Assembly: GCF_015999335.1 (NCBI RefSeq)
Contig: NZ_JAEACP010000001.1
Location: forward strand, 62,001-126,000
Direction of reading: 5' to 3'
From: Tabrizicola soli
GTDB taxonomy: Bacteria; Pseudomonadota; Alphaproteobacteria; Rhodobacterales; Rhodobacteraceae
DNA: 64,000 nt
Made by a program: the position numbers and the translations under genes. A model generated the notes under the pieces. It was given only the letters and a program-made list of their open reading frames with translations, had not been told where the DNA came from and searched no databases. This document shows, in pieces, positions 7,492 through 15,459 of the stretch (within the stretch, counting starts at the first letter, position 1; the number at the start of each line of letters is the position of its first letter).

Positions 7492-8142
7492 TCACGCGGA
7501 TCCCCCTTCGGCGCGATCGGCCAGCCGGGCGCGCAGCGCCGCGAGCCGTCCGGCGATCCGCGCCAGTTCCGGCCGGGCGGCCGCGAGGCTGCCGGCGGGC
7601 AAGCGCCTGATCCGGCTGGCAAAGGTCGCGTCGTCGCGCGGCGGTTCCGGCGCGCGGGCCGCGGCAGCCTCGAACAGCGGCAGGACGGGCTGGACCGGCT
7701 GCGGGCGCGGCCGGGGCGGGGGCGCGGGTTCGGGGAGCACGACTTCGTCCTCGTCCTCGACGGCGATGAAGGCGGCCTCGGGGATTTCCCCGGCGCTCTC
7801 CTCGGGGACCGGGGCCTCGAGGGGTGCTTCCACCGCCTCGGGCACGGCGATCAGGCTGTCGACCGCGACGGTGTCGTCCGACAGGCCCGCCACATGCCGC
7901 ACGCCATGGTCGCGCAGGATCTTCTGCACGCCGCGAATCGTCAGCCCCTCGTCATGCAGCAGCCGCTTGATCCCGGTCAGGAGCGCCACGTCCGAGGGCC
8001 GGTAGTAGCGCCGCCCTCCGGCCCGCTTGACCGGGCGGATCTGCGGGAAGCGGCTTTCCCAGAAGCGCAGCACATGGGCGGGCGTCTCCAGCTGGTCCGC
8101 GACCTCGCTTATGGTGCGGAAGGCGTCCGGCGACTTGTCCAT
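7492..8142 (-). CDS. MerR-family transcriptional regulator
   Basis: This 216-aa protein has an N-terminal MerR winged helix-turn-helix at residues about 8-78 ([20 protein letters not shown], then [20 protein letters not shown]). A long acidic and proline-rich linker follows (residues about 90-155), and the C-terminus is helical and alanine-rich. It lacks the Cys residues of metal-sensing MerR proteins, so no metal ligand is evident. It lies 13 nt downstream of ihfA and is probably co-transcribed. The same MerR gene behind ihfA is common in alphaproteobacteria. Its targets are unknown. Confidence 0.85.
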   Translation of the reverse strand: MDKSPDAFRTISEVADQLETPAHVLRFWESRFPQIRPVKRAGGRRYYRPSDVALLTGIKRLLHDEGLTIRGVQKILRDHGVRHVAGLSDDTVAVDSLIAVPEAVEAPLEAPVPEESAGEIPEAAFIAVEDEDEVVLPEPAPPPRPRPQPVQPVLPLFEAAAARAPEPPRDDATFASRIRRLPAGSLAAARPELARIAGRLAALRARLADRAEGGSA

Positions 8143-8155
8143 TCCGGGCTATTCC

Positions 8156-8458
8156 TCAGCGTTTCGCACCCGCTGCCACGCGGTCCTTCATCAGATGCGA
8201 CGGGCGGAAGGTCAGCACCCGGCGCGGCGAGATCGGCACTTCCTCGCCCGTCTTGGGGTTGCGGCCGACGCGGGCGGATTTCGCGCGCACCGAGAAGGTC
8301 CCGAAGGAGGAGATCTTCACCGTCTCGCCCTGGGCCAGCGCGTCGGACATGTGCTGCAGCACGCTTTCCACCAGATTGGCGGATTCGTTGCGGCTGAGCC
8401 CGACCTCGCGAAAGACGGCTTCGCTGAGATCCATCCGGGTCAAGGTCTTCTCGCTCAT
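8156..8458 (-). CDS. ihfA: Integration host factor subunit alpha
   Basis: This 100-aa protein is IHF-alpha, the DNA-bending histone-like subunit that pairs with IHF-beta. The N-terminal dimerisation helices contain [11 protein letters not shown]. The DNA-binding arm contains [13 protein letters not shown] with the intercalating Pro, followed by RRVLTFRPS. Length equals that of typical IHF-alpha. The start is set at 8458 (MSEKT); upstream codons are less likely. It sits between fabH and merR in the conserved alphaproteobacterial order. A perfect IHF consensus site lies 57-69 nt upstream of the start, which suggests autoregulation. Confidence 0.95.
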   Translation of the reverse strand: MSEKTLTRMDLSEAVFREVGLSRNESANLVESVLQHMSDALAQGETVKISSFGTFSVRAKSARVGRNPKTGEEVPISPRRVLTFRPSHLMKDRVAAGAKR

Positions 8459-8514
8459 CACGTCCCCCGCGTGGTTGTTTTGGCGAGATTGAGCCGGATG
8501 GATTATCGAGTCAA

Positions 8515-8527
8515 TATCAACCACTTG
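8515..8527 (+). promoter_or_regulatory. Candidate IHF-binding site upstream of ihfA
   Basis: TATCAACCACTTG matches WATCAANNNNTTR at every defined position. It lies in the 90-nt gap between fabH and ihfA, in AT-rich surroundings. Part of it (CAACCAC, 8518-8524) is also the right arm of an inverted repeat with GTGGTTG at 8471-8477. Confidence 0.55.
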
Positions 8528-8548
8528 CGGCGCGCGGTTGAGAGGCGG

Positions 8549-9520
8549 CTACCAGCGCAGGACGACCGAGCCCCAGGCCAACCCGCCGCCGATCGCCTCG
8601 GTCACCAGAAGGTCGCCGGGCTTGATCTGGCCGCGCGCCTTGCCGACCGAGAGGGCGAGGGGAATCGAGGCGGCCGAGGTGTTGCCGTGGTCCTGCACGG
8701 TGACGACGACGCGCTCCATCGGGACCTGCATCCGCTTGGCCGTGCCCTCGATGATGCGCAGGTTGGCCTGGTGCGGCACGATCCAGTCGACATCGTCGGG
8801 CGTCAGCCCGGCCTTGTCCAGCGCGTGATGCGCGGTTTGCGCAAGCTTTTCAATGGCATGACGGAAGACTTCCTTGCCTTCCATCACCAGGTGCCCGGTG
8901 GTCCCGGTCGAGGTGCCGCCATCGACGTAGAGGATGTCCTTGAAGCGCCCGTCCGAGTTCAGGTCGGTGGAGAGGATCCCCCGGTCGGCGGGCGTGCCGG
9001 CACCCTCGGCGGCCTCGAGCACCAGGGCCCCGGCGCCGTCGCCGAACAGGACGCAGGTGGTGCGGTCCTGCCAGTTCATCAGCCGGCTGAAGGTCTCGGC
9101 CCCGATGACGAGGATGCGGCCGGCCTGGCCCGAGACGATCAGCGCATTGGCATTGGCCAGCGCATAGACGAATCCGGCGCAGACGGCCTGGACGTCGAAG
9201 GCGAAACCCCTGGTGATCCCGAGCTCGGCCTGGACCATGGTGGCGACCGAGGGGAAGGTGAGGTCGGGGGTCGAGGTCGCGACGATGATCGCGTCGATCT
9301 CCCCGGCCGCGATCCCGGCATCGGCCAGCGCGGCGCGGGCGGCGCGGGCGGCAAGGTCGGAGGTCAGCTGCCCCTCGGCCGCGAAATGCCGCCGCTCGAT
9401 CCCCGAGCGCGAGCGGATCCACTCGTCCGAAGTCTCGACGATCGCCTCGAATTCGCTGTTCGGCACAATGCGGTCGGGAAGATAGTGCCCGATGCCCTTC
9501 ACTACGGCGCGTATCGTCAT
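8549..9520 (-). CDS. fabH: 3-oxoacyl-ACP synthase III
   Basis: This 323-aa enzyme condenses acetyl-CoA with malonyl-ACP to begin fatty-acid synthesis. The catalytic Cys lies in VQAVCAGFVYA (residue 114), the His in VPHQANLRII and the Asn in DHGNTSAASIP. Length matches the family. Its ATG overlaps the stop of plsX (ATGA), so the two are translationally coupled, linking phospholipid and fatty-acid initiation. It is followed by ihfA after a 90-nt gap with its own regulatory signals. Confidence 0.97.
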   Translation of the reverse strand: MTIRAVVKGIGHYLPDRIVPNSEFEAIVETSDEWIRSRSGIERRHFAAEGQLTSDLAARAARAALADAGIAAGEIDAIIVATSTPDLTFPSVATMVQAELGITRGFAFDVQAVCAGFVYALANANALIVSGQAGRILVIGAETFSRLMNWQDRTTCVLFGDGAGALVLEAAEGAGTPADRGILSTDLNSDGRFKDILYVDGGTSTGTTGHLVMEGKEVFRHAIEKLAQTAHHALDKAGLTPDDVDWIVPHQANLRIIEGTAKRMQVPMERVVVTVQDHGNTSAASIPLALSVGKARGQIKPGDLLVTEAIGGGLAWGSVVLRW

Positions 9521-10638
9521 TCGGTCGGACTGCTCCCCGTCCCGTTGGCGGGACCCACACGGCCGCCATCCTGCCCTGCGGCCTCGGCGGATGCAACCCG
9601 CGCGGCCAGACGCTCGAGAAAGCGGACCTGGGCCAGCTGGTAGGCCAGCCCGATCGCCGCTGCGATGCCGGTCGAATCGGCCGAGCCATGCGACTTGATC
9701 ACCGTGCCGTTGAGGCCGAGGAACACCCCGCCATTCACCCGGCGCGGGTCGATGCGGCGTTGCAGCCGCCCCAGCGCGCCGCGCGCCATCAGCGCGCCGA
9801 GCTTGGCCATGAGCGTGCTGGTCAGGGTCTGTCGCATGAGGTCGCTCACCAGACGGGCGGTGCCCTCGATCGCCTTCAGCGCGACATTGCCGGTGAAGCC
9901 GTCGGTCACGATCACGTCGACTCGGTCCGAGAGGATGTCGGTGCCCTCGACGAAGCCGACATAGTCGAAATCCCCGGCCCCGGCGCGCTTGCCCAGAAGC
10001 GCGTGCGCCTCCTGCAACTCGGCCCGGCCCTTGTGTTCCTCGGTGCCCACGTTCAGGAGGCCGACGCGCGGACGCGACAGGCCGAGGCCGTTGCGGGCGT
10101 AGGAGGCCCCCATGAAGGCGAATTGCAGCAGGTCTCCCGGCTCGGCCTTCACGTCGGCGCCCATGTCGAGCATGACGTTCATCTTGCCCGGCTTCGGGGT
10201 GGGAAAGAGGCTGGCGATGGCCGGGCGGTTCAGCCCCGGCATCTTGCGCAGGCGCAGCATCGACACCGCCATCAGCGCGCCGGTATTGCCGCAGGAGACG
10301 GCGGCGGCCGCCTCGCCCTCGCGCAGGGAATCGATCGCCGACCACATCGAGGTGCCCTGGCCGTGGCGCATGACCTGGCTGGGCTTGTCCTCCATCGTCA
10401 CCACGCGTTCGGCGTGGCGCAGCGTGATGCGGGGGGCAAGCTCGGGATGGCGATCCAAGAGCGGCCGGAGCGCCGCCTCGTCGCCATGCAGGATCACGTC
10501 CAGCCGGTCATGCTGGGCCAGCGAGTCGACAAGGCCGGCAACCACCGCCGCCGGCCCCCGGTCGCCACCCATGGCGTCCACCGAAATGACGACACGCTCG
10601 GAAGCCGTGGCAGACACAGACGAGGGTCCGGTGGCCAT
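9517..10638 (-). CDS. plsX: Phosphate acyltransferase PlsX
   Basis: This 373-aa protein transfers acyl groups from acyl-ACP to phosphate, giving acyl-phosphate for glycerol-3-phosphate acylation by PlsY. The family signature ISVDAMGGDRGP lies at residues about 18-29. Further conserved segments include SCGNTGALM and VGFVEGTDI, then DGFTGNVALKAIEG. It starts 23 nt after rpmF and overlaps fabH by 4 nt. The rpmF-plsX-fabH order is widespread in bacteria. Transcription probably begins at the strong promoter in front of rpmF. Confidence 0.97.
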   Translation of the reverse strand: MATGPSSVSATASERVVISVDAMGGDRGPAAVVAGLVDSLAQHDRLDVILHGDEAALRPLLDRHPELAPRITLRHAERVVTMEDKPSQVMRHGQGTSMWSAIDSLREGEAAAAVSCGNTGALMAVSMLRLRKMPGLNRPAIASLFPTPKPGKMNVMLDMGADVKAEPGDLLQFAFMGASYARNGLGLSRPRVGLLNVGTEEHKGRAELQEAHALLGKRAGAGDFDYVGFVEGTDILSDRVDVIVTDGFTGNVALKAIEGTARLVSDLMRQTLTSTLMAKLGALMARGALGRLQRRIDPRRVNGGVFLGLNGTVIKSHGSADSTGIAAAIGLAYQLAQVRFLERLAARVASAEAAGQDGGRVGPANGTGSSPTE

Positions 10639-10661
10639 GGGAACTTTGCGCGGGGCGTGGA

Positions 10662-10868
10662 TTACGCCGCGTCCTCGTCCAGGTCCACTTCGCGCGCCAT
10701 CGAGACGACTTCGCGCGAATCGTAGTGGCCGCAGGAGGCGCAGACGTGGTGCGGGCGCTTCAGCTCGCCGCAGTTCGGGCAGTCGTTCGGGTTGGCGGCA
10801 ACAAGGGCGTCATGCGCGCGGCGCATGTTGCGGCGGGATTTCGTGGTGCGGTTCTGCGGGACAGCCAT
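10662..10868 (-). CDS. rpmF: 50S ribosomal protein L32
   Basis: This 68-aa protein is bL32 of the large ribosomal subunit. It opens [20 protein letters not shown], the usual start of L32, and carries a four-Cys zinc-binding pair, CPNCG and CASCG. The C-terminus is acidic (EVDLDEDAA), as is common in alphaproteobacteria. A strong promoter lies about 120 nt upstream, inside the gap after yceD, so rpmF can be expressed apart from yceD. Confidence 0.97.
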   Translation of the reverse strand: MAVPQNRTTKSRRNMRRAHDALVAANPNDCPNCGELKRPHHVCASCGHYDSREVVSMAREVDLDEDAA

Positions 10869-10987
10869 GTCTCAACCTTCGGGCAGTGGGGACGGGAGGC
10901 CCCGGTTTTCCTTTGTTCCGCAACAGCCTGGCCTGCCCCGTGGGCAATATCCGACGCATGCTGCTTCACAGCTTGAATAAGGCGCGG

Positions 10988-11015
10988 AACATACTCGGAT
11001 TCCGGGGCGGTGCAA
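10988..11015 (-). promoter_or_regulatory. Promoter of the rpmF-plsX-fabH operon
   Basis: On the minus strand TTGCAC (11015-11010) and TATGTT (10993-10988) are 16 nt apart. The spacer, with CCCCGGAATCCGAG, is nearly the same as in the tRNA-Pro promoter. A leader of about 110 nt precedes rpmF. Confidence 0.65.
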
Positions 11016-11033
11016 GCCCCTTTTCGCCGGTGC

Positions 11034-11603
11034 CTACGCCTCGTCCTCCGGGCCGCCGCCGGGCTTGGCGGCGAGCTTGCCCGCAAGCCCGGCCAGCCCC
11101 GCGAAGGGCTTCAGCGCGGCATCGGTCAGGGGCTCGACCCCCGGCCCGGCATGGACCGCCTCGCCGAGTTCGGCCCCCGGCGCGCGGGGGTATTCCGGCA
11201 GGGCGAGGGCCAGGGCCTCGGCCGCAAGCCCGGCCAGGTCGATCACCTCGGGCAGGGGGTCCAGGCTGTCGTCCTCGGCCATCTCGACCTCGTCGCCCTC
11301 GGGCGTGGCGAGGCCGGCGACATAGCGCCGCCGCACGGTTTCGTCCAGGCGGGCGGGGACGGGGGCAAGCGTCACGACGCAGGCCTGGGTGGCGCTGGCC
11401 AGGAGCCGGGCCTCTAGCACCAGCTCGTCGCGGCCTGCGGGGCGGATCTCGCCCTCCAGCGCCAGCCGGTCGAGCGCCAGAAGCCCGAGCTCCCCGGCCA
11501 GCGCGGTCCGTTGGCCGGCATCGGCCTCATAGCGGAAGCGGGTGGGCTTGCGCGGGCTGAGGGTTGCGGTGCGCAGCCGGGTGGGGCGTTCTTTGTCGGT
11601 CAT
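11034..11603 (-). CDS. yceD: YceD/DUF177-family protein
   Basis: This 189-aa protein matches DUF177 (YceD), usually encoded directly before rpmF. YceD proteins are linked to 23S rRNA processing and large-subunit assembly in other bacteria. The middle contains the family's acidic region EGDEVEMAEDDSLDPLPEV followed by a hydrophobic LAGLAAEALALALPEYPR helix; the last 20 residues are low-complexity. The two Cys residues seen in some members are not present as a pair. The start at 11603 (MTDKERPTRL) is preferred by length and similarity; a longer frame opens at 11678. It is divergent from bamE. Confidence 0.85.
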   Translation of the reverse strand: MTDKERPTRLRTATLSPRKPTRFRYEADAGQRTALAGELGLLALDRLALEGEIRPAGRDELVLEARLLASATQACVVTLAPVPARLDETVRRRYVAGLATPEGDEVEMAEDDSLDPLPEVIDLAGLAAEALALALPEYPRAPGAELGEAVHAGPGVEPLTDAALKPFAGLAGLAGKLAAKPGGGPEDEA

Positions 11604-11765
11604 GGCGGATCCGGTCTGGGTCAGGGGCAACGCGCGGGTCAGGTCCGGCGTTCCATTCTTGAACATGGGCCTCTGCATCTGTTATCCCGAAGCCCAGGGG
11701 TTTTGAAGAACCCGCGTTCGGAGGGGCCCCGGCCCGCCGATCCAGCATTGGGCATGAGGGCAGGC

Positions 11766-12251
11766 ATGGCAGTTATCCGGTTGGCGCACGCGGTCCTGGC
11801 GGCAGGCCCAAGCCTGCGCAGGAGCGGCCTTGCGCTGGTTCTTGGCGTCGCGATCGCCGCCTGCTCTCCGGTGATCCGCAACCACGGCTATGTCCCGGCC
11901 GAGGACGAGCTGGCCCAGGTCGTGGTCGGCAGCGACACGCGCGAGACCGTGGGCCAGAAGATCGGCCGGCCCTCGACCTCGGGCCTGTTGAACGACGAGG
12001 GCTGGTACTACGTCCAGAGCCGCTATCGCCATGTCGGCCCGCGCCAGCCGAAGGAGATCGAGCGCCAGGTGCTGGCGATCACCTTCAACCAGGCCGGCGT
12101 GGTCGAGAACATCGGCCGCTTCGGGCTGGAGGACGGCAAGGTCGTCGAGATCTCGCGCCGGGTGACCGAGACCAACGTCAAGGGCCTGAACCTGATCCAG
12201 CAGCTTCTGGGCAACATCGGCCAGTTCAATCCGGGCATGCTGCAGGAGTGA
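11766..12251 (+). CDS. bamE: BamE/SmpA-OmlA-family outer-membrane lipoprotein
   Basis: This 161-aa protein belongs to the SmpA/OmlA family; BamE is an accessory lipoprotein of the BAM complex that inserts beta-barrels into the outer membrane. A signal peptide ends in a lipobox (VAIAAC, Cys near residue 33). The family start of the mature fold is visible as IRNHGYVPAEDELAQVVVG, followed by DTRETVGQKIGRPS and a GWYYVQSRY strand. The start is 11766, 6 nt after GAGGG; ATG 11754 is an alternative. It is divergent from yceD, and its stop directly abuts the msrB stop. Confidence 0.88.
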   Translation: MAVIRLAHAVLAAGPSLRRSGLALVLGVAIAACSPVIRNHGYVPAEDELAQVVVGSDTRETVGQKIGRPSTSGLLNDEGWYYVQSRYRHVGPRQPKEIERQVLAITFNQAGVVENIGRFGLEDGKVVEISRRVTETNVKGLNLIQQLLGNIGQFNPGMLQE

Positions 12252-12644
12252 TCAGGCCTCGGGCTCGAAGCGCAGCGCCACGCCGTTGACGCAGTAGCGC
12301 AGGCCGGTGGGGGCGGGGCCGTCGGGGAAGACATGGCCCAGATGCGCCTCGCAGCGGGCGCAATGCACCTCGGTGCGGCGCATGAAGTGGCTGGTGTCGG
12401 ACTGCTCGCCCACCCGTTCGGGATCGAGGGGCGCGTAGAAGCTGGGCCAGCCCGAGCCGCTGTCGTATTTGGTGGCCGCGTCGAACAGGGGCGCATCGCA
12501 GCAGACGCAGCGGAAGGTGCCGGGGCCCTTGGGGAAATTGTCCTGGGTGAAGGCGCGTTCGGTGCCGTGCTGGCGCGTCACCCTGTAGGCGAGGTCGGAC
12601 AGTTCGGCCTGCCATTCGGCATCGGTCTTGACGATCTTTTCCAT
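12252..12644 (-). CDS. msrB: Peptide-methionine (R)-S-oxide reductase
   Basis: This 130-aa enzyme reduces methionine-R-sulfoxide in damaged proteins. The zinc site is formed by CVCC (residues about 46-49) and CARC (about 95-98). The catalytic Cys is in [10 protein letters not shown], and [11 protein letters not shown] and the [10 protein letters not shown] loop are family signatures. Length is typical of the cytoplasmic single-domain form. It has no MsrA fusion. The stop (tca at 12252-12254) is immediately next to the bamE stop, leaving no space for a shared terminator. Confidence 0.96.
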   Translation of the reverse strand: MEKIVKTDAEWQAELSDLAYRVTRQHGTERAFTQDNFPKGPGTFRCVCCDAPLFDAATKYDSGSGWPSFYAPLDPERVGEQSDTSHFMRRTEVHCARCEAHLGHVFPDGPAPTGLRYCVNGVALRFEPEA

Positions 12645-12694
12645 ACGGGTCTCCTTTCAGGGTAATCTAGGCGCGTCGGGCGCGGGGGAAAAGG

Positions 12695-13420
12695 GTGGAG
12701 CCGATCCGGACAGGCGGGATGGTGGCGCGGCTGGCCGAGGGGCCGGCCGACATGGCGCGGGTGATGGACCTGCGCCGGGCGGCCTTTCCGCGCGCCTCGG
12801 GCGTGGAGGAGGACACGCAGGACGCGCTCTCGGCGCATCTGATGGTCGAGGGCGGCGGGCGGCTGCTCGGCTATTTCCGGGTGATGCTGTTCGGCTGGGG
12901 CGCGGGCCTCGGGCAGGGCTATGCGGCGCGGTTCTACGATCTCGCACCGCTTTCGGGCTATGCCCGGCCCATCGCCGAGATGGGGCGATTCTGCGTGGCG
13001 CCGGGCGGGGTGCACCCGGATGTGCTGCGGCTGGCCTGGGGGGCGATGACGCGGATCGTGGACGAGGGGCAGGCGGGGCTGATCCTGGGCTGCACCTCGT
13101 TCCGGGGGGCGGGCTGGGAGGCGCATCGGGCGGCGCTGGCGCTGCTGGCGGCCGAGTTCATCGGGCCGCAGGAGCATCTGCCGGGGCGGAAGGCGGCGGA
13201 GGTGGTGGACTATCCGGCGCTGGCCGGGCCGCCGGGAGAGCGCAGGGCCGCGCTGGCCGGGTTGCCGCCGCTGTTGCGGACCTATCTGGGGATGGGGGGC
13301 TGGGTCAGCGACCATGCGGTGGCGGACCGCGAACTGGACACGCTGCATGTCCTGACCTGCGTCGAGGTGGACCGGGTGCCGCCCGCGCGGGCGGCCTCGC
13401 TGAGGTCGGTGGCGGGGTAG
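12695..13420 (+). CDS. olsB: L-ornithine N-alpha-acyltransferase (OlsB-like)
   Basis: This 241-aa GNAT-fold protein matches OlsB, which transfers a 3-hydroxyacyl chain from ACP to ornithine as the first step of ornithine-lipid synthesis. Family features are LRRAAFPRASGVEEDTQD near residues 26-43, YFRVMLF near 60, and EMGRFCVAPGGVHPDVLRLA near 94-113. The frame starts at GTG 12695; an ATG at 12719 is also possible and neither has a clear ribosome site. The second enzyme, OlsA, usually follows olsB; here the next gene is convergent and unrelated, so OlsA must be elsewhere or absent. Confidence 0.8.
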   Translation: MEPIRTGGMVARLAEGPADMARVMDLRRAAFPRASGVEEDTQDALSAHLMVEGGGRLLGYFRVMLFGWGAGLGQGYAARFYDLAPLSGYARPIAEMGRFCVAPGGVHPDVLRLAWGAMTRIVDEGQAGLILGCTSFRGAGWEAHRAALALLAAEFIGPQEHLPGRKAAEVVDYPALAGPPGERRAALAGLPPLLRTYLGMGGWVSDHAVADRELDTLHVLTCVEVDRVPPARAASLRSVAG

Positions 13421-13478
13421 TGGGTTGATTCCGAGAGCTGCGCCAATGGGTTCGGCGTTGGAGTTGATGTGACCTTCC

Positions 13479-14177
13479 CTATTGCGACAGGCCGGGAACC
13501 CGGCCGCGATCCGAGGGGCAGTAGCAGGATTTGCCGGGTGCCAGGGCAGAGCCCATGACGCAGGCGCCTTCCGGGGTCGCGCAGACCAGGGCGGTGCCGG
13601 TGGCCGGGATGTTGGTCGCCGGGGCCCCGCGCCAGGCCCCGGCGTCATAGGCGGCGCGGAAGGCCTCGGCGGCGGCAAGGGCCTCGCGCTCGACGGCGGG
13701 ATGGTCGCGGACATAGCGGCGGGCGAAGTCCATGACGCCCCAGCGGCGGAACTGCTCGACGTGCTTCACCTCATGCGCCCAGAGCGCGACGTTGTTCGTC
13801 GCGTCGAAGGCATCGGCGAAGGTGATCGTGTCGATGGTGGTGACGGCCACGGCGTCGCCGTAGCGGATCGACCAGGATTGCAGGGTCGGATCCTCGCCGG
13901 CCCCGACGCGATAGTCGATGCCCTGCAGAAGCTCCGCCGGATACCAGGTCAGGAGGGCGGCGCGGATCTGCGGCGGGATCGGAAGGGTTCCCGCCTGCCG
14001 GGCCTGGTCCTGCGAGGACCGGAGCGCGTTGGCCAGCGTCGCGGCGAGCATGTCGATGCCGGTGTCCAGCGCGGCGCGGCCGGTGGCATCCAGCGGGCCG
14101 AGCCCGGCGCCGATGCCCTGCGCGCCGGCCGGGACGAGGCCGGCCAGCCACAAGGTCGCGACAAGGGAAAGTCTCAT
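13479..14177 (-). CDS. Secreted HEVKH-containing (DUF4157-like) protein
   Basis: This 232-aa protein has a signal peptide (residues 1-19, ending GAQ). Around residue 140 it contains LWAHEVKHVEQFRRWG, an HExxH metallopeptidase-like motif in the setting seen in DUF4157 proteins. The C-terminus, residues 195-225, carries four Cys (LVCATPEGACVMG and KSCYCPSDRG), likely disulfide-bonded in the periplasm. A strong AGGAGG site 5 nt before 14177 fixes the start. Whether it cleaves peptides is unknown. It is convergent with olsB. Confidence 0.6.
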   Translation of the reverse strand: MRLSLVATLWLAGLVPAGAQGIGAGLGPLDATGRAALDTGIDMLAATLANALRSSQDQARQAGTLPIPPQIRAALLTWYPAELLQGIDYRVGAGEDPTLQSWSIRYGDAVAVTTIDTITFADAFDATNNVALWAHEVKHVEQFRRWGVMDFARRYVRDHPAVEREALAAAEAFRAAYDAGAWRGAPATNIPATGTALVCATPEGACVMGSALAPGKSCYCPSDRGRVPGLSQ

Positions 14178-14280
14178 CCGCACCTCCTGGAGTCGCGCAG
14201 GAGGGTGGCAGGGAGGCCCCCGCGGTTCAACCCGCGCGCGGCGGGGCTGTCGCAAAGGTGAAGGCCGGCGCGGCGGGAAC

Positions 14281-14299
14281 GGTGGGTGAATCACCCACC
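14281..14299. repeat. Dispersed palindrome, family 1, copy 2
   Basis: GGTGGGTGA and TCACCCACC flank a single A: 9-bp perfect arms. It lies in the 286-nt gap upstream of the HEVKH gene and downstream of the methyltransferase gene. It is followed by a stretch (about 14341-14385) with CCTCCGGCGGGAGTATTT, which resembles an intergenic sequence common in Rhodobacteraceae (recalled, not checked). Confidence 0.75.
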
Positions 14300-14433
14300 C
14301 TACGCCGGGGTCCGGGAACGTCGCGGCGGGTGGGGAGCGGGGGAGCCTCCGGCGGGAGTATTTATGAAAAGAGCAAGTTCGGGGGCAGGCGGGTGAGGCC
14401 GGTTCCGCCCGGTTGGTCGGGGGACGGTGGGGT

Positions 14434-14457
14434 AGGGTGGGTGATTGCACCCACCCT
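14434..14457. repeat. Dispersed palindrome, family 1, copy 3
   Basis: AGGGTGGGTG and CACCCACCCT are separated by ATTG: 10-bp perfect arms. It is 6 nt beyond the stop of the pterin-binding methyltransferase gene and may act as its terminator or 3' stabiliser. Confidence 0.8.
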
Positions 14458-14463
14458 GCGGGT

Positions 14464-15444
14464 TCAGGCCCGGCCGCGACGGCCGCCGCGGCGGCCACCG
14501 GCGGCTTGCGCGGCGGCGGCGGAGGCTTCGGCGAAGCTCATGCCGGTTTCCACCGTCTCCAGCACCTTGGCGAAGCGGATCCATTCGCCGCCGTTCGCGT
14601 CGTGGTTCATCAGGAAGTTGGCGGCGCGGATCGCCTCCATCTCCTGCTGGCGGACGGGGTTCATGATCGCCGAGGTCATGCCCGCGCCGATGGCCATCGG
14701 CAGGAAGGCGCCGTTGATGCCGTGGCGATGCGGCAGGCCGAAACTGATGTTCGAGGCGCCGCAGGTGGTGTTGACGCCCAGTTCCTCGCGCAGGCGGCGG
14801 ACGAGGGCGAAGACCTGCTGGCCGGCGGAGGCCATGGCGCCGACGGGCATCACCAGCGGGTCGACGACGATGTCATGCGCGGGGATGCCGAAATCGGCGG
14901 CGCGCTGGACGATCTTCTTCGCCACCGCGAAGCGGACGTCCGGGTCGGGCGAGATGCCGGTGTCGTCGTTCGAGATGGCGACGACCGGGACGTTGTATTT
15001 CTTGACCAGCGGCAGGACGAGTTCGAGGCGTTCCTCCTCGCCCGTCACCGAGTTCAGGAGCGGGCGGCCTTCGCAGGCCTGGAGGCCCGCCTCCAGCGCG
15101 CCGGGGACCGACGAGTCGATGCAGAGCGGCACGTCGGTCACGCCCTGCACGATCTCGATCAGCTGCTTCATCAAGGGCGGCTCGACGAAGTTGTTGTCGG
15201 CGTAGCGCGGGTCCTTGGCCATCATGTTGGTGAAGACCGCGCCCGAGTTGATGTCGAGGACGGTGGCGCCGCAGGCGACCTGTTCGAGGGCGTCCTTGAT
15301 GACGGTCTCGAAGTTGCCGGCCTCAAGCTCGGCGGCGAGTTTCTTGCGGCCGGTCGGGTTGATGCGTTCGCCGATCACGCAGAAGGGCTCGTCAAAGCCG
15401 ATGATGACGGTTTTCGTTTTGGATTCAACGACAGTGCGAGTCAT
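14464..15444 (-). CDS. Methyltetrahydrofolate:cobalamin methyltransferase (pterin-binding subunit)
   Basis: This 326-aa protein is a stand-alone pterin-binding (dihydropteroate-synthase-fold) methyltransferase, as in the second module of cobalamin-dependent methionine synthase. The motif CVIGERINPTGRK (residues about 22-34) and the TIM-barrel segments LDINSGAVF, CIDSSVPGALEAGL and TTCGASNISFGLPHR match the family. The C-terminus ends in a basic RRGGRRGRA tail. In Rhodobacterales, methionine synthase can be split into separate homocysteine-, folate- and B12-binding proteins; this would be the folate module. It follows metF by 15 nt on the same strand. No corrinoid or homocysteine-binding partner is in the window. 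Confidence 0.85.
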   Translation of the reverse strand: MTRTVVESKTKTVIIGFDEPFCVIGERINPTGRKKLAAELEAGNFETVIKDALEQVACGATVLDINSGAVFTNMMAKDPRYADNNFVEPPLMKQLIEIVQGVTDVPLCIDSSVPGALEAGLQACEGRPLLNSVTGEEERLELVLPLVKKYNVPVVAISNDDTGISPDPDVRFAVAKKIVQRAADFGIPAHDIVVDPLVMPVGAMASAGQQVFALVRRLREELGVNTTCGASNISFGLPHRHGINGAFLPMAIGAGMTSAIMNPVRQQEMEAIRAANFLMNHDANGGEWIRFAKVLETVETGMSFAEASAAAAQAAGGRRGGRRGRA

Positions 15445-15459
15445 TCTTAAACCTTGTTC

